A stretch of DNA of 6,403 bases from Pseudomonadales bacterium. GTDB taxonomy: Bacteria > Pseudomonadota > Gammaproteobacteria > Pseudomonadales > Azotimanducaceae. Of the stretch, positions 6,278 through 6,403 are shown in pieces. The stretch spans positions 1 to 6,403 of the forward strand of contig JAQWQN010000184.1 of the NCBI GenBank assembly GCA_029244465.1, read 5' to 3'. The notes below the pieces were generated by a model that saw only the letters and a list, made by a program, of their open reading frames with translations, ran no database searches and was not told where the DNA came from. The position numbers and the translations under genes were made by a program. Every line of letters begins with the position of its first letter. The stretch's first letter is position 1.

Positions 6278-6403
6278 AAGACGGGCAAGGGATACGAACA
6301 AACTTGATCTAAATTCCATCCCACATACCCACTAGTAATTTAATTTTTCAAGCTTCCTGGAAAGAAGCGGAACTTACGCTGGGATTCAGACGAAGAGTCC
6401 GGA

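Larger units (their letters stand above)
5952..6403. other. Region downstream of the operon with no recognised gene
   Basis: These 452 bp contain no identifiable protein, tRNA or rRNA. Short open frames exist on both strands (5981-6277 +, 6062-6319 -). The plus frame contains a Lys/Thr/Ser-rich stretch, but no family was recognised. Weak inverted repeats are present at 5990-6006 and 6352-6368. Neither is followed by a T-tract, so no good rho-independent terminator for the operon is seen. No boxA, boxD or regulator gene starts here. Confidence 0.6.

Noticed and set aside
6352..6368. GCTTC-CTGGAAA-GAAGC as a rho-independent terminator.
   Set aside because: The stem is only five pairs and no T-tract follows on either strand.
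1..6403. CRISPR arrays, tRNA or rRNA genes, toxin-antitoxin or defence genes.
   Set aside because: No regularly spaced repeats, tRNA-like cloverleaf or defence-protein motifs were noticed on either strand.

Overview
The window carries a compact three-gene operon for aerobic benzoate degradation through CoA thioesters (the box pathway), all on the + strand. The order is boxC (2,3-epoxybenzoyl-CoA lyase), boxB (di-iron benzoyl-CoA epoxidase subunit) and a benzoate-CoA ligase gene. The intergenic gaps are 11 and 23 nt and each gene has a purine-rich ribosome binding site, so co-transcription is likely. The genes are of moderate GC, roughly half by eye. This fits a proteobacterium, possibly gammaproteobacterial or otherwise marine or environmental, but the taxonomic guess is inference only.

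Left flank (1-834): a short reading frame resembling the C-terminal part of an IS91-type transposase runs in from the window edge. It ends where an IS6-family element appears to begin. The IS6-type transposase (148-834) can be read end to end in one frame and keeps its DDE residues. It is interrupted by three in-frame stop codons, so it is a decayed pseudogene. This flank is a small graveyard of mobile elements.

Middle spacer (835-1276): about 440 bp with no recognisable gene. It holds a candidate sigma70-like promoter overlapping an inverted repeat, and a second inverted repeat (TTTGC-TGT-GCAAA) nearer boxC. The boxC frame stays open upstream to 1088, but the family-like part of the protein begins only at about 1277, where a GTG codon has a well-spaced GGAG.

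Operon (1277-5951): the ligase converts benzoate to benzoyl-CoA using ATP and CoA. BoxB, which normally works with the reductase BoxA, converts benzoyl-CoA to the 2,3-epoxide with O2. BoxC opens the ring hydrolytically, releasing formate and 3,4-dehydroadipyl-CoA semialdehyde. Neither boxA, nor the semialdehyde dehydrogenase (boxD), nor a boxR-type regulator is present in the window, so the route is incomplete as seen here.

Right flank (5952-6403): about 450 bp with no recognised gene, only a lysine/threonine-rich short open frame and weak inverted repeats. I saw no clearly new biological system. The points of interest are the missing redox partner of BoxB, the gene order, and the mobile-element debris beside a catabolic cassette.
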